64,000 bases of DNA from Synchiropus splendidus (lineage: Eukaryota > Chordata > Actinopteri > Syngnathiformes > Callionymidae): the NCBI RefSeq assembly GCF_027744825.2, contig NC_071334.1:4885937-4949936 (forward strand). Reading direction: 5' to 3'. The translations under genes were made by a program, and so were the position numbers. Of this stretch, positions 35,323 to 44,545 are shown in pieces (positions within the stretch are counted from its first letter, which is position 1; each line of letters starts with the position of its first letter). The notes under the pieces are model-generated. The model worked only from the letters and a program-made list of their open reading frames with translations, searched no databases and had not been told where the DNA came from.

Positions 35323-36229
35323 CACAGACCATAAGGAGTTTAATGGTTTGCTAACTTTTTGTCTTTGATGTATCACCTTCAAGCGCTGAAAACAGAATAA
35401 GAAACCATCAACAAAGACGTTTCTCACAAGCCAGGAAGTGGCACACATGCCCGAGTGCTGCTGTGCATCGTGCAGTTCTGCAGCAATCTGAGTGACTCAT
35501 GTCCATTTGGTATCCAAGGATGATTCACTGTCAGTGAAGTCAGTGCGTGTGGACCACATACTTTGTGTTTAGTGAGTCAATGGAAGATAACCGATTCCTC
35601 GTTCAGGCTTCCTCAGTGCTGTGGTTGGATGACATCAAAGGACTGACCAGGGTTGCAGAGTTCAAACCACCACCAATGCACAAAGCCAGCACGAGCCATT
35701 GATAAAGGAACAGAGCTCTCAACATGACTGACTTCCAGGACTTTTTTTTCTTAATGTCAGTTGTTCCTTCTTTATTAAAGATCATGATCAAACGTGATCC
35801 TGGGGCGTTCATTTAAAAAGATGTTTTTTCCGCCTGCCAATCTGCCCTAAGAACTTTGGCTTTGATCAGCTCTTCCTGGAATATCACCAAGGTGGGTCGC
35901 AGTTTCACTTCTTCAGCCGAGTGCTGAGTAGAGACCAGATTCTTCTGGCGCAGAAGAAATCTTCATTCTTGTCAACAGTCCTTTTTATCTGCTTGGATTT
36001 GCTTAGTTTTGTCAACTGGTTCCAGCTCATGGGAATTGTATACTTTTAGTTTTCTTTCTTTCTTTCTGTTGTCTTTTTTCAATTATTGTATTTTTTTTCT
36101 TTAGATGTTTTGTACATGTTTCTTTAATATTTTGGCGTAAATTTTTTACTTCTTTGTTCATATCATCATGTTAACTCCTTCATTTCTCTATGTTCCCAAC
36201 GTTCTTCAGTAGAGCTCACCTGGTGTTGC
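35323..36229. other. No gene seen
   Basis: Pyrimidine-rich plus-strand stretches, such as CTTTCTTTCTTTCTG near 36053-36067. No feature that I can support. Confidence 0.4.
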
Positions 36230-36345
36230 TCTAGCTTTACGAATGATGACATTTTTGTTAAAATACTCGAGACTATGGGGCAGAGAATGCCATCTAGTGG
36301 GCACAAGAAATGAGGACACTGTTTTGTGAAGCTTCATCAGAAACT
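36230..36345. mobile_element. Degenerate family A relic
   Basis: AATGATGACATTTTTG, GAATGCCATCTAGTGGGCAC (36285-36304) and GAGGACACTGTTTTGTGAAGCTTCATC keep the order of the right half of family A. Confidence 0.45.
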
Positions 36346-36749
36346 ACAGGCCCTTTATCCTCTGAGTCAAAATGGTAACAAGTTTCTCCTTCTTTTTTCC
36401 ACTGTATTTTGATGTCTTCCGATTAATCTCAGTTGGGTTCCGCGCACGTTGTCTTTTCTTGGTCATGATGTTCAGTGCTTTTGAAGTGATTCCCTCCACA
36501 CAGTGTCGATGAATGGATGATTTAATGGGTTAATTCACTCCTGACATCCGTAGCTGTCAAACCACTGCAGTTTTCTTATCCTTTAAGTGTGTCCACATGA
36601 AGTGCACAGACTCTCACACAAACATAAGAACGGTGTCCCTCCTCCTCCTCTTCTCTGCGCACCAAAGCGGGGGGCACACGCTTTAGCTTTGCTAATTTGA
36701 ATATATTTTTGGGTCAATTGTGAGCGCATAAGAGACGACTTCCACGCCT

Positions 36750-37330
36750 ACCCTTTGCTGAACAATTTCAATTTTTAATATTCTATTTAATCTATATGGG
36801 CCACCACTGAGGCCCTCCAACAATGCCAACCAAAAAAAAAAAACATTTAAAAAAAACCCTCCATCTTGAGTCTTTAATGTTGCGAGGAGAGGATGAGGCG
36901 ATCTTTCTTCAAAATTCCATCACCCTGCCTTCTGCCCTTTCATCACCTAACTCTCTCATTTGATCTTAAAAACCATTTCACCTTAAGAAATAATCAATAA
37001 AAACAATTATGAGATCCCCACACCGCACCTATGCGTCCTCTTTTCTCCGTCTTTTGTTTAATACTCTCCTCTCTCTTCGCCTTCTCCTCACTGCTTTTAA
37101 TTCCCCTGTATCCCCTCTCCTCGGTGATTCACTGGGTATAATATTTAATTATACTCTATAATTTATGCAGGTTATCAAACTTGGAGCGCATCATTTTATG
37201 TACATTGTGTAAATTGCCTTTTTTTCCTCCTCCTGTCTTTCTCCTTTTGTCTTTTCTTTTTCTGGTTTTTTGACATGAATGGAGGAGGGTGAAATCATCA
37301 CAGAGATATTGACGCACGGAACAAATTTGA
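36750..37330. promoter_or_regulatory. Candidate conserved non-coding block
   Basis: AT-rich but complex sequence: TTTTTAATATTCTATTTAATC (36771-36791), GAAATAATCAATAAAAACAATTATG (36985-37009) and GTATAATATTTAATTATACTC (37135-37155). ATAATTTATGCAGGTTATC and TTTTATGTACATTGTG follow. Homeodomain-type cores are dense. A short A-run near 36831-36842 is the only simple tract. Confidence 0.33.
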
Positions 37331-37379
37331 AATGAATAAACACTGGATCTCTATTTCAAGGCCTAAATGAGATTGGGGG

Positions 37380-37600
37380 GAAAAAACAGTTCTTGCGAGG
37401 ACCAATCCTGGGTAAAAGTGGGCTTAGTTAGGACCAGCTCACAACAAGGTTAAGCCTCAATTGAAGGATGTAGACTTCAAAATAACTGGGTCATTATAAC
37501 TGGTTTCAGAGTCCTGGTTCAGGTGAGCCATGTGTTTCGGATGGCTAGGTTTAGAGTGAGAGGCTGGGGAAAGGGTTATGGCAATGATAATCCAAAAGCC
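37380..37600 (+). repeat. Isolated copy of the 60.8-kb minisatellite unit
   Basis: Shares AAGCCTCAATTGAAGGATG, CAAAATAACTGGGTC, GGTGAGCCATGTGTTTCGGATGGCTAGG and GAGAGGCTGGGGAAAGGGTTATG with the units at 60.8-61.45 kb, in the same orientation and order. It is a single diverged unit. Confidence 0.75.
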
Positions 37601-37611
37601 CTCGTTGTAAC

Positions 37612-37752
37612 TAGTGATGGGTCGATGAGGTATCATGAAACAGAGGCTGCTAGATGGTGCTCTTGGTTTAGAAATGATGGTCAGAACACTGTTTCACGAA
37701 ACCTGATCAAACCTTCAAAACTGTGTCATGAAGCCTCATCTACCCATCAATA
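37612..37752 (+). mobile_element. Family A element with internal deletion
   Basis: Starts TAGTGATGGGTCGATGAGGTATCATG. The central third is missing and the copy runs from TTTAGAAATGATGG directly to the right end, CACTGTTTCACGAAACC. It ends with a duplicated terminal segment, CATGAAGCCTCATCTACCCATC. Confidence 0.75.
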
Positions 37753-37834
37753 CAATGAACTGATCCATTCATCTGAAATGATGAAAAAAAACTCGGTTCT
37801 CTGTGAGCTGACTAATGTCAGAGGTCGAGCCTCT

Positions 37835-38074
37835 GGGTAGATGAGGTATCATGAAACTGTGTTACAGGGTTGATGAAACAATGTCCTTATTTTCAGAGGC
37901 TTCTAGATGGCGCTCTTGGTTTAAAAATGATGTGTTTCATTGACTTGGTTGTTCAAGTCCAAACATTTTACAGCAGACAGCACCATCTGGTGGCTTCTGA
38001 AAGTCAGGACCCTGTTTCCTGAAACCTCACCAACCCTTCAATACTGTGCCATGAAGCCTCACCAAGCCATCACT
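37835..38074 (+). mobile_element. Family A element
   Basis: Begins GGGTAGATGAGGTATCATG and ends with two copies of the terminal segment (CCTGAAACCTCACCAACCC, then ATGAAGCCTCACCAAGCCATCACT). Motifs are TTCTAGATGGCGCTC (near 37901) and AGCACCATCTGGTGG (37979-37993, one mismatch). It follows the previous copy after 82 bp. Confidence 0.75.
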
Positions 38075-38259
38075 CATAATTTCGAGAATCATTTTGTCTC
38101 AGAAGTAGTGGCGCTACTGGTCCTGAGACGTCACTCCTCTGGAGTGAGTGAGTCCACCGTCCCCCTCTGCTGTTTTACATCAGATAAAACAACAAGATCT
38201 TCCAACACCGCCACACGTAAGACTGATACCCAGTATATTTTAGCAGAAATATGTCCGCA

Positions 38260-38560
38260 TATCCATTATCCAAGCTGAGCGTCGTGGTCGAGCGTTAATG
38301 TCCAATGGACTGCACACTCTTGTGTGACCTTTATTGATTTATCAGTCAATGACAAATTTGAGCCATTCTGTTCTGGTGTTAATCGCCGGACCCTGGCAGC
38401 GAGCCTGCATCCACTGCAGCTGTTACCTCACAGAAATAGCCCCATTAATGAGATATATGGGCTGATCTTCACACTTAAAATCTTTTCTGAAATCCGTCCA
38501 GGGCTTCCACTCACACTTCAGCACAATCTGGACTCATCCAGCTGATTTCAGTGGGGAGAG
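38260..38560. promoter_or_regulatory. Candidate conserved non-coding block
   Basis: Includes GTGACCTTTATTGATTTATCAG (38323-38344, HOX/PBX-like TGATTTAT) and CAATGACAAATTTGAGCC. GTTAATCGCCGGACCC and GCCCCATTAATGAGATATATGGGC (38439-38462) follow, the last being partly palindromic. There are no repeats, and the 73-codon frame across it is not convincing. Confidence 0.35.
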
Positions 38561-38916
38561 TATCTAAATCATGGGTGCTGTACTGGGATCACAGCACTAA
38601 ATCCAGAGACAAATGTCGATCACGATCACTATTTTGGACTGAAATACCACCAGTGGTGCGAGGTAAACAAGATGGTCCCAGGAGAAGACATTGGCTGCAT
38701 GTTAGTCATGAACAAAAGATGAAGTAACACCATAATAAGACTGATGTTACGTGTCAGACCAAAGTGTTATTGTCAGAAAATCTGTATCGCTCTATGAGCC
38801 GGGATTGAGCCACCGCCATTCTATCATTGATAGAATGGTGTCCAGGAACTATCACCTCCAGTTTGGCAAAGGACCACATGAGGATGATGAGGTGGATGTC
38901 TGAACCGCTGACACTA

Positions 38917-39086
38917 TTCGCTCATGATGGAGGTTTCATGAAACTGCGCCCTTTTTTTCAGAGCTCAGAAGATGCGCCACATTCTTTGTTCAATGCCAAA
39001 GACTTGGCAGAGAAAGCAGAGAGCGCCATCTAGTGGGATGTGAAAATGAGGACAGTGTTTCATGAAGCGTCACCAGCCCATCACTA
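38917..39086 (+). mobile_element. Family A element, divergent subfamily
   Basis: GGAGGTTTCATGAAACTG left side, and TTCATGAAGCGTCACCAGCCCATCACTA ending at 39086. An exact reverse-strand CTCF-like motif lies at 39022-39036. The centre has AATGCCAAAGACTTGGCAGAGAAAGC, shared with the 57.18-kb copy and different from the common subfamily. Confidence 0.7.
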
Positions 39087-39539
39087 CTTGTCACCTGCTA
39101 AATAATTGCTTAATTCCAGTCTATGAGTATGTTGTTCAAACGAAACTAACGCCGGGTGCAATGCGTTCCATGGGGGGAGGAGCTCTGTGTGCTCATGTTG
39201 AGGCTGTACCACAGTGGAAATATATGACGGTCGCCCATTCGAAGGGGCCTTACTGCGATGTGTCAGTGTTTTGTGTCACTGTTCTCTCTGCGACAGACAT
39301 CATATTACATGACCACAAAACAGGACAACATATTAGAACTGTTCGCCTTTGTTGCAGTTCTTGGAGTATCTCCTCTCCACATGGGCTCCGGCTCTCCTCT
39401 GTCTCTGGTTCCACCTGACGTACACATTGGTCATACAGAGTTGAATTAGAGATGTTCAGTCAACTCGGAGAGACATGGAGATGCTATGTCCACGGTGAGT
39501 TAAAGCCACACTTACACAATTCTGTCTTTTAAGGGACGG

Positions 39540-40120
39540 ATGGCAACCCTTAAGGTCCATTTATGCTCCCTTTACGTATGAAATTGTAACGTCACCGATC
39601 ACATGCTTCCATGCCTTCTTTACCTTGGTATTGCTGTTCACCAATATATCCACCAGGGGGAGCTGCTCAGAGTCAAAAGTTTATGACAACAACAAACTCC
39701 AAAACCAACCATCGGCGACTGTGGAAGAGTATTGATCGTGTACCTTTTGAACAAAAGAGTAAACGTTGCAGGAGATGGTGGTCAGTGAGGCTGTTAAATA
39801 TATCGTAACTGGAGGACGGAGAATCTCCACCATTGTCTTCTTCGTGTCTCATTAGAGATACGTATTGGCCAGCAACAACAACACGGCCCCCCCATGGTTT
39901 CTGGTGGTAGTGTTCCATTCAGTCAGAGACAAGTGTTTTTTCATCCATTCTGAAAAACCTTCCGGTCAGTACGCAGTACTTCCACTACCAAGTTGGCAGT
40001 CATGTATGGATGAACTGGTCCTCTGTAGCGCCCACTGCAGACGTCCAAGGCAACAGAATGACATGGAATGATGACTGACCACCACATCAAGATGAGGTCC
40101 CCCGAGAGACGGGAGTCGCA
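39540..40120. other. No gene; isolated CTCF-like site
   Basis: CCACCAGGGGGAGCT at 39650-39664 differs from the CTCF core consensus at one position and is outside any family A copy. The CAACA..GGCCCCCCCATGGTTTC segment near 39880-39900 resembles AACACTGCTCCCCCCATGGTTTC near 45769-45791, so an old shared repeat is possible. Confidence 0.35.
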
Positions 40121-40684
40121 GAGGTAGAAACCTGACTGGTGCTGAACATGGCCACTGGCTATGTCCTCTGTCGGCTACCAAAAGTTACTTTCCCTTATTA
40201 TTTCAGCACTTCATTTTGCGATAATGAAGAATTTGACTTTCGATGTGCCCACTCATTGCTCATTCATTTGTTTAATTATCTGGGGGAAAAATATCTTTCT
40301 GACACGTTGATCCCTGACGCACAGACAGGTGAGCAACTGCATCCGCTCTGGGAAGATCTCTGTTATTTTCATAAGTGATACCTGAAGCTGAGCTACGTGT
40401 CTTTGCACAGTGTGACAGCGCTGAGGTTGGATTAGAGCAGAAATGCATGCTGCAGGCTGAGTGGTTTCATGTCACACGCGCGGAGAGGAAGTGCGACAGC
40501 GATGATATAGAGTGTGTGGAAAGTTGGGAAAGGCATTGTCCCTGTTTTATCAGGCCAATGTCGTGGAGTCTCCAGTCATCCAAGGTGTTGTGACTGTATC
40601 GTCTCCTCAAATGACCCAGTCGCACTTTAAAAATGGTCTTTAAGTCACATTATCACTCTGGTAACTTCAGCCTTCATTCACATG
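40121..40684. other. No gene seen; possibly regulatory
   Basis: TTCATTTGTTTAATTATCTGGGG (40263-40285) stands out as motif-like. Frames here are short and unsupported. Confidence 0.3.
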
Positions 40685-40685
40685 C

Positions 40686-40728
<43 letters not shown>
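40686..40728. repeat. (CA)n microsatellite
   Basis: About 20 CA units. Confidence 0.95.
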
Positions 40729-40730
<2 letters not shown>

Positions 40731-41339
40731 GCCTTTTCCCACTCTCCAGTGTTTTAAATGTCATTGACCTGGAGACATAGCACGCAGCGTGGCAGGCACC
40801 TGCACGCACATCTTCTCATGGATCACATCTCCACAGGACTCCTCTCTCTCGGCCCCTCCATCCCCTGCCTTTGCAATTGCACTTGCATCATGAAAGAAAA
40901 CTGCTCCTTCTCTCTCCTGATGTACGTGAATGAGTCCAAGCTTGAACTGACAATGTTATGTCAGACCGCTCCAGACTCCTGTGGACTTCTCTCTTGGTGA
41001 AATGCTTCATGAATTAGGCCTTTTCACGCCTTCTCGCTGCTGTTTTAGTTCGCTGACTTGCTTCTCCAAAATTGTCAGCAATAGGTGGCGCTGGTAGGGG
41101 CATATTGAGTAAAGTGCTGAGACACCTTCCACAAAATACAACAAAATAGGAGTCAGTTCTCCCCTTTGACCTGTTTTTAGAAATGCAGTTAGGAGGTTGA
41201 AATAAAAAAACACACATATTGAATGTATTTTTGGTTCAATCCAGAATGCCGTACTTGCTAAAACTTGAGCATTCAGATCACAAGAAGCCAGTCAGCTTCG
41301 CTTGTCCATGAAGTTTTTGGGACAAGAGGAGTCTGGGCC

Positions 41340-41620
41340 TCTTAGCTCTGGCTGCTGCCTCCGCAACATTCCACCAATAAGTGGTGTAAAATGGTTTTAT
41401 GGGAGAGAGCTCCATGAATATACTGCTGGGTTTCAGTACATCCGGAACACACCACAAGGATATGACTCTCATTTCCAGAAACCTCTGCATCGTTGTCTCA
41501 TCGCCCCCAACATCTCCTCTCTCCCCAAAACCACATTTGGCAAAAACCACTTTTATTGGCTCTTGTTGGTGCCTCCTCAACATTCCACCGATAAGTGGTG
41601 TAAAATGGATTTATGAATGA
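41340..41620 (+). repeat. Pair of 55-bp direct repeats about 210 bp apart
   Basis: GCCTCCGCAACATTCCACCAATAAGTGGTGTAAAATGG (41357-41394) recurs as GCCTCCTCAACATTCCACCGATAAGTGGTGTAAAATGG (41571-41608). Each is followed by TTTATG and preceded by GGCT-rich sequence. ATTCCACC..TAAGTGGTGT is itself an inverted repeat. The intervening 160 bp are not repeated. Confidence 0.8.
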
Positions 41621-41691
41621 GAGATCCATGCATATGATACAATACATTAAAAGTAAAATATTTGGGCCCCAAGTGAACCAAATGATACAAC

Positions 41692-41930
41692 CATCCTCAC
41701 TCCCATGGAGTCATATATCGATGTTGGGAAAGTGAGCTTTTGCGTCCTATACTGGCGACAAAGGCAGCATTCAGCACAGCATGTTGATGCATCAGTTGAA
41801 GCACAGGTTTTTATTTCAATGAAATGCCAATGCGTCAACATGAAGCGCTCAAGGCTGCCTTTGTTGTCAGTATAGGACGCAAAAGTATATTTTCTCAACA
41901 TCAATATATTACACTGTGGGAGTGGGAGGT
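41692..41930. mobile_element. Family B minimal foldback: two 100-bp inverted arms around a short loop
   Basis: Left arm 41692-41792 (CATCCTCACTCCCATGGAG, then CTTTTGCGTCCTATACTGGCG, then CATGTTGATGCAT). Right arm 41829-41930 (AATGCGTCAACATGAAGCGC, then TTGTCAGTATAGGACGCAAAAG, then CTGTGGGAGTGGGAGG) is its imperfect reverse complement. The loop is about 36 bp and the family centre is gone. Such a long near-palindrome can form a cruciform and is the clearest sign that family B is foldback-like. Confidence 0.85.
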
Positions 41931-42039
41931 TGTATTCTCTGGTTCACATGAGGCACAAATATCTTACTCTTCATGACTGTTTGTTGTAGTTATGTGTTAG
42001 TTGTGTGAGTGTGTGTGTGAACAGCTGTATGTGTCTGTG

Positions 42040-42155
42040 TGCCCTGTGATAGGCTGGCGACCTCTTCCGGGCCCTGCCTCTGGCCCTGTGTACTTGGGAT
42101 ACTCCTCTCCCCATGAGGGCAAAAGTGGTGTCAATGAAGGAATGAATGTGTTTGG
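42040..42155 (+). mobile_element. LINE/SINE 3' tail relic
   Basis: CCTGTGATAGGCTGGCGACC (42041-42060), GGGCCCTGCCTCTGGCCCTG and GGGATACTCCTCTCCCCATGAGGG, then GTGTCAATGAAGGAATGAATG. It follows a widespread fish repeat of the type CCTGTGATGGACTGGCGACC...GGGATAGGCTCC ending in (ATGA)n. It is diverged. Confidence 0.55.
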
Positions 42156-42384
42156 GGGTTCTTTAACATAAAATGAAAAAAAGAAGAATATTTCTATGAT
42201 ACTATTGAATGAAGAAGAACTTAATGGCATTTACTTGGTGCACAGACCATTGCTCCGTGGGGACCGTTGTACTCAGTATGACAGACTCCAGTGCTGGCTT
42301 TTCTTATGGTGAGGTTACTTCACTCCCCTCGATGCCGCTGTACTATCTTTTACGCCAACATTGTGAGTGCAATGTTAAATTGAT

Positions 42385-42500
42385 CTGCTGCGATGGACTG
42401 GTGACCTCTCCAGGGTGTATTCCTGCCTCCCGCCCAATGACTGCTGGGATAGGCTCCAGCACTGCCCGGAACCCTGACCAGGACTAAGAGCTGGTTGAAA
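42385..42500 (+). mobile_element. LINE/SINE 3' tail relic
   Basis: GCGATGGACTGGTGACCTCTCC (42390-42411), GGGTGTATTCCTGCCTCCCGCCC and CTGGGATAGGCTCCAGCAC (42443-42461), then CCTGACCAGGACTAAGAGCTGGTTGAAATG. Same repeat type as 42.04 kb and better preserved. It lies 100 bp before an independent LINE insertion on the opposite strand. Confidence 0.65.
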
Positions 42501-42604
42501 TGATCAATGGCATCTGACTCTAAAATCTTCCGTTTCTCTGATCCGGTCACTTTGGTCCACTTTGCTAATGTAAACACAATGGTAGTATTTGTCAACTATT
42601 TATG

Positions 42605-43370
42605 CAGTTTGTGATCACCTTCACCTTCACCTTCTTCTACCGCTTATCCGGGGTCGGGTCGCGGAGGCAGCATTCGGAGCAGGGAAGCCCAAACTTCCCG
42701 GTCCGCACAAACCTCCTCCAGCTCCTCCCGGGGGATCCCGAGGCGTTCCCAGGCCAGAGCGGAGACATCTCTCCAGCGAGTCCTGGGTCTTCCCCGGGGT
42801 CTCCTCCCGGTAGGACATGCCCGGAACACCTCCCCAGGGAGGCGTCCAGGGGGCATCCGGATCAGATGCCCGAGCCACCTCAGCTGGTTCCTCTGGATGT
42901 GGAGGAGCAGCGGCTCCACCCCGAGCTCCTCCCGGATGACCGAACTCCTCACCCTATCTCTAAGGGTGCGCCCAGCCACCCTGCGGAGGAAACTCATCTC
43001 AGCCGCTTATATCCGCGATCTCATCCTTTCGGTCATGACCCAAAGCTGGTGACCATAGGTGAGGGTGGGAACGTAGATCGATCGGTAAATCGAGAGCTTC
43101 GTCTTGTGACTCAGCTCCCTCTTCACCACGACGGTCCGATAGAGCGACCGCATCACTGCTGCCGCTGCACCAACCCGTCTATCAATCTCACGCTCCCTTT
43201 TTCCCTCACTCGAGAACAAGACCCCGAGATACTTAAACTCCGCCACTTGAGGCAAGAACTCTCCACCGACCCCGAGAGAGCAAACCACCGTGTTCCGGTC
43301 GAGAACCATGGCCTCAGACTTGGAGGTGCTGATCCTCATCCCGGCCGCTTCACACACAGTTTGTGATCAC
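42605..43370 (-). mobile_element. 5'-truncated LINE insertion with 14-bp target duplication
   Basis: The insert (42619-43356) is bracketed by perfect direct repeats CAGTTTGTGATCAC at 42605-42618 and 43357-43370. On the minus strand the 3' end reads CCGGATAAGCGGTAGAAG followed by a GAAGGT-type short tail. Target duplication, 5' truncation and a microsatellite tail are the hallmarks of target-primed reverse transcription. The copy is 738 bp, far below the several kb of an intact LINE, so it has no endonuclease and no reverse transcriptase core. Confidence 0.9.
42644..43357 (-). pseudogene. LINE reverse transcriptase C-terminal remnant, one in-frame stop
   Basis: A single minus frame runs 43357 to 42644, interrupted by one TAA at about 43004-43006. 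The first part (116 residues) holds the ISTSKSEAMVLDR segment, LPQVAEFKYLGVLF, then SIYRSIYVPTLTYGHQLWVMTE. The second part (117 residues) has MSFLRRVAGRTLRDRVRSSV, NQLRWLGHLIRMPPGR and GRPRTRWRDVSALAWERLGIP. The TAA replaces the CAA expected in the RSRIQAAEMS context, so it is a single C-to-T change. Otherwise the frame is intact over 237 codons, which together with the perfect target duplication implies a young insertion. Catalytic FxDD motifs are upstream of the truncation and missing. Confidence 0.85.
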
Positions 43371-43839
43371 TTGTATCGTAATTGATGTTTAAAGAATAAA
43401 ACAAAAAATCCATGAATTGAATTCAGATTATATCAGATGCTATTTTATTGACCACCTGCACTTTGTCACAGAACTGTGCAACGTGTTACAGACTAGTAAC
43501 AGAAGTGTAGAGCTGTTACATATAACTACGGAATATGTGAATTTACCATCATTTTGACGCATTAAAAGCTGCCGTCCAACATGAATGAAAGTAACGCAAT
43601 ATTTTGTGGAGGTCACACTCACACACACACACACACATCCTACTACATTAGAGGCTTAAATCTACAAACATAAATATCTAATGAGGGTAGTCTGAAATGT
43701 GCCAGGAGAGACATAACCCTGTGTGTGTGAGTGTGTGTGTGAGTTCATCTGCATGATCCCCCCTGTCTTATCCCCAAATATGCCCCCAGCCTGACTTAAC
43801 AACCACATGTCAAGTGCATAGGGAGCGGTAGGTAGGGCT

Positions 43840-44290
43840 GTAAGGGAGTGTGTGTGTGTGTGTGGGTGCATGTCTGTAACACGCTCGGCAGCGAGAGTAA
43901 TGTTCAGCCAGAGGTTTCAAAGAGGAGAGGAGAGGAAAGCAGCATGTCGCTGCTCTGCTGGAAATGACATCATAGCAGGGGTTAAACAGCCACCGTTTAC
44001 CTTGATTTATAATCCTCCCTCTGCCTCTCCACCTCCTGCCTTTTACTCCCCCACATGGAGGGGAGAGGTCTGGCTGCCTGGGAGGGGAGAGCACGTCGGA
44101 GCGGCGGCAGGGAGAGATTGTAATCATAAAGCAAGAGAATGGAAATGAATTAGAGCATGAAAAATAAAGCAGACTAGTGAGTGAATCAATACAGGAGTGT
44201 TCTATTGTTGTCATGCGGAAAGCAATTTTGGAGATTTCTGACTGAGCTTTTAGTTTCCAATAAAAGGGAAGCTACAGTGAATAAAACACT
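43840..44290. promoter_or_regulatory. Candidate conserved non-coding block
   Basis: CCTTGATTTATAATCC (44000-44015), GAGAGATTGTAATCATAAAGC (44111-44131) and GAAATGAATTAGAGCATGAAAAATAAAGC (44142-44170) lie in a repeat-free run, followed by TCTATTGTTGTCATGC (44201-44216, SOX-like ATTGTTG). TTTAGTTTCCAATAAAAGGG follows (TTTCCAATAAA-type). It is preceded by a short (GT)n. Confidence 0.35.
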
Positions 44291-44545
44291 TCAAGATAGT
44301 CACACAGCCAAAATACCGCCTGCGTTTTGACACTGAATTCAACGCCCAGCCATTTCACCTGCTTGCTTCTCAGCCACTGCTCCAGGAATCCAAAAGGGGT
44401 CCCCAAATAACCCCCGACTCCAAGCATCCCCAGCTACCACAGGTGATCCTCTCTCACCTTCATCCCATTCCTGACAACAGACCTCACCATCCAGGACTCC
44501 TCGGACATGGCTGGATCAAACTTGGCTTGATACTTATAAACACTG

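Noticed and set aside
42602..43366. 254-codon plus-strand open frame
   Set aside because: Antisense shadow of the LINE insertion. The true coding sense is minus, shown by the FKYLGVLF, SIYRSIYVPTLTYGH and GRPRTRWRD blocks.
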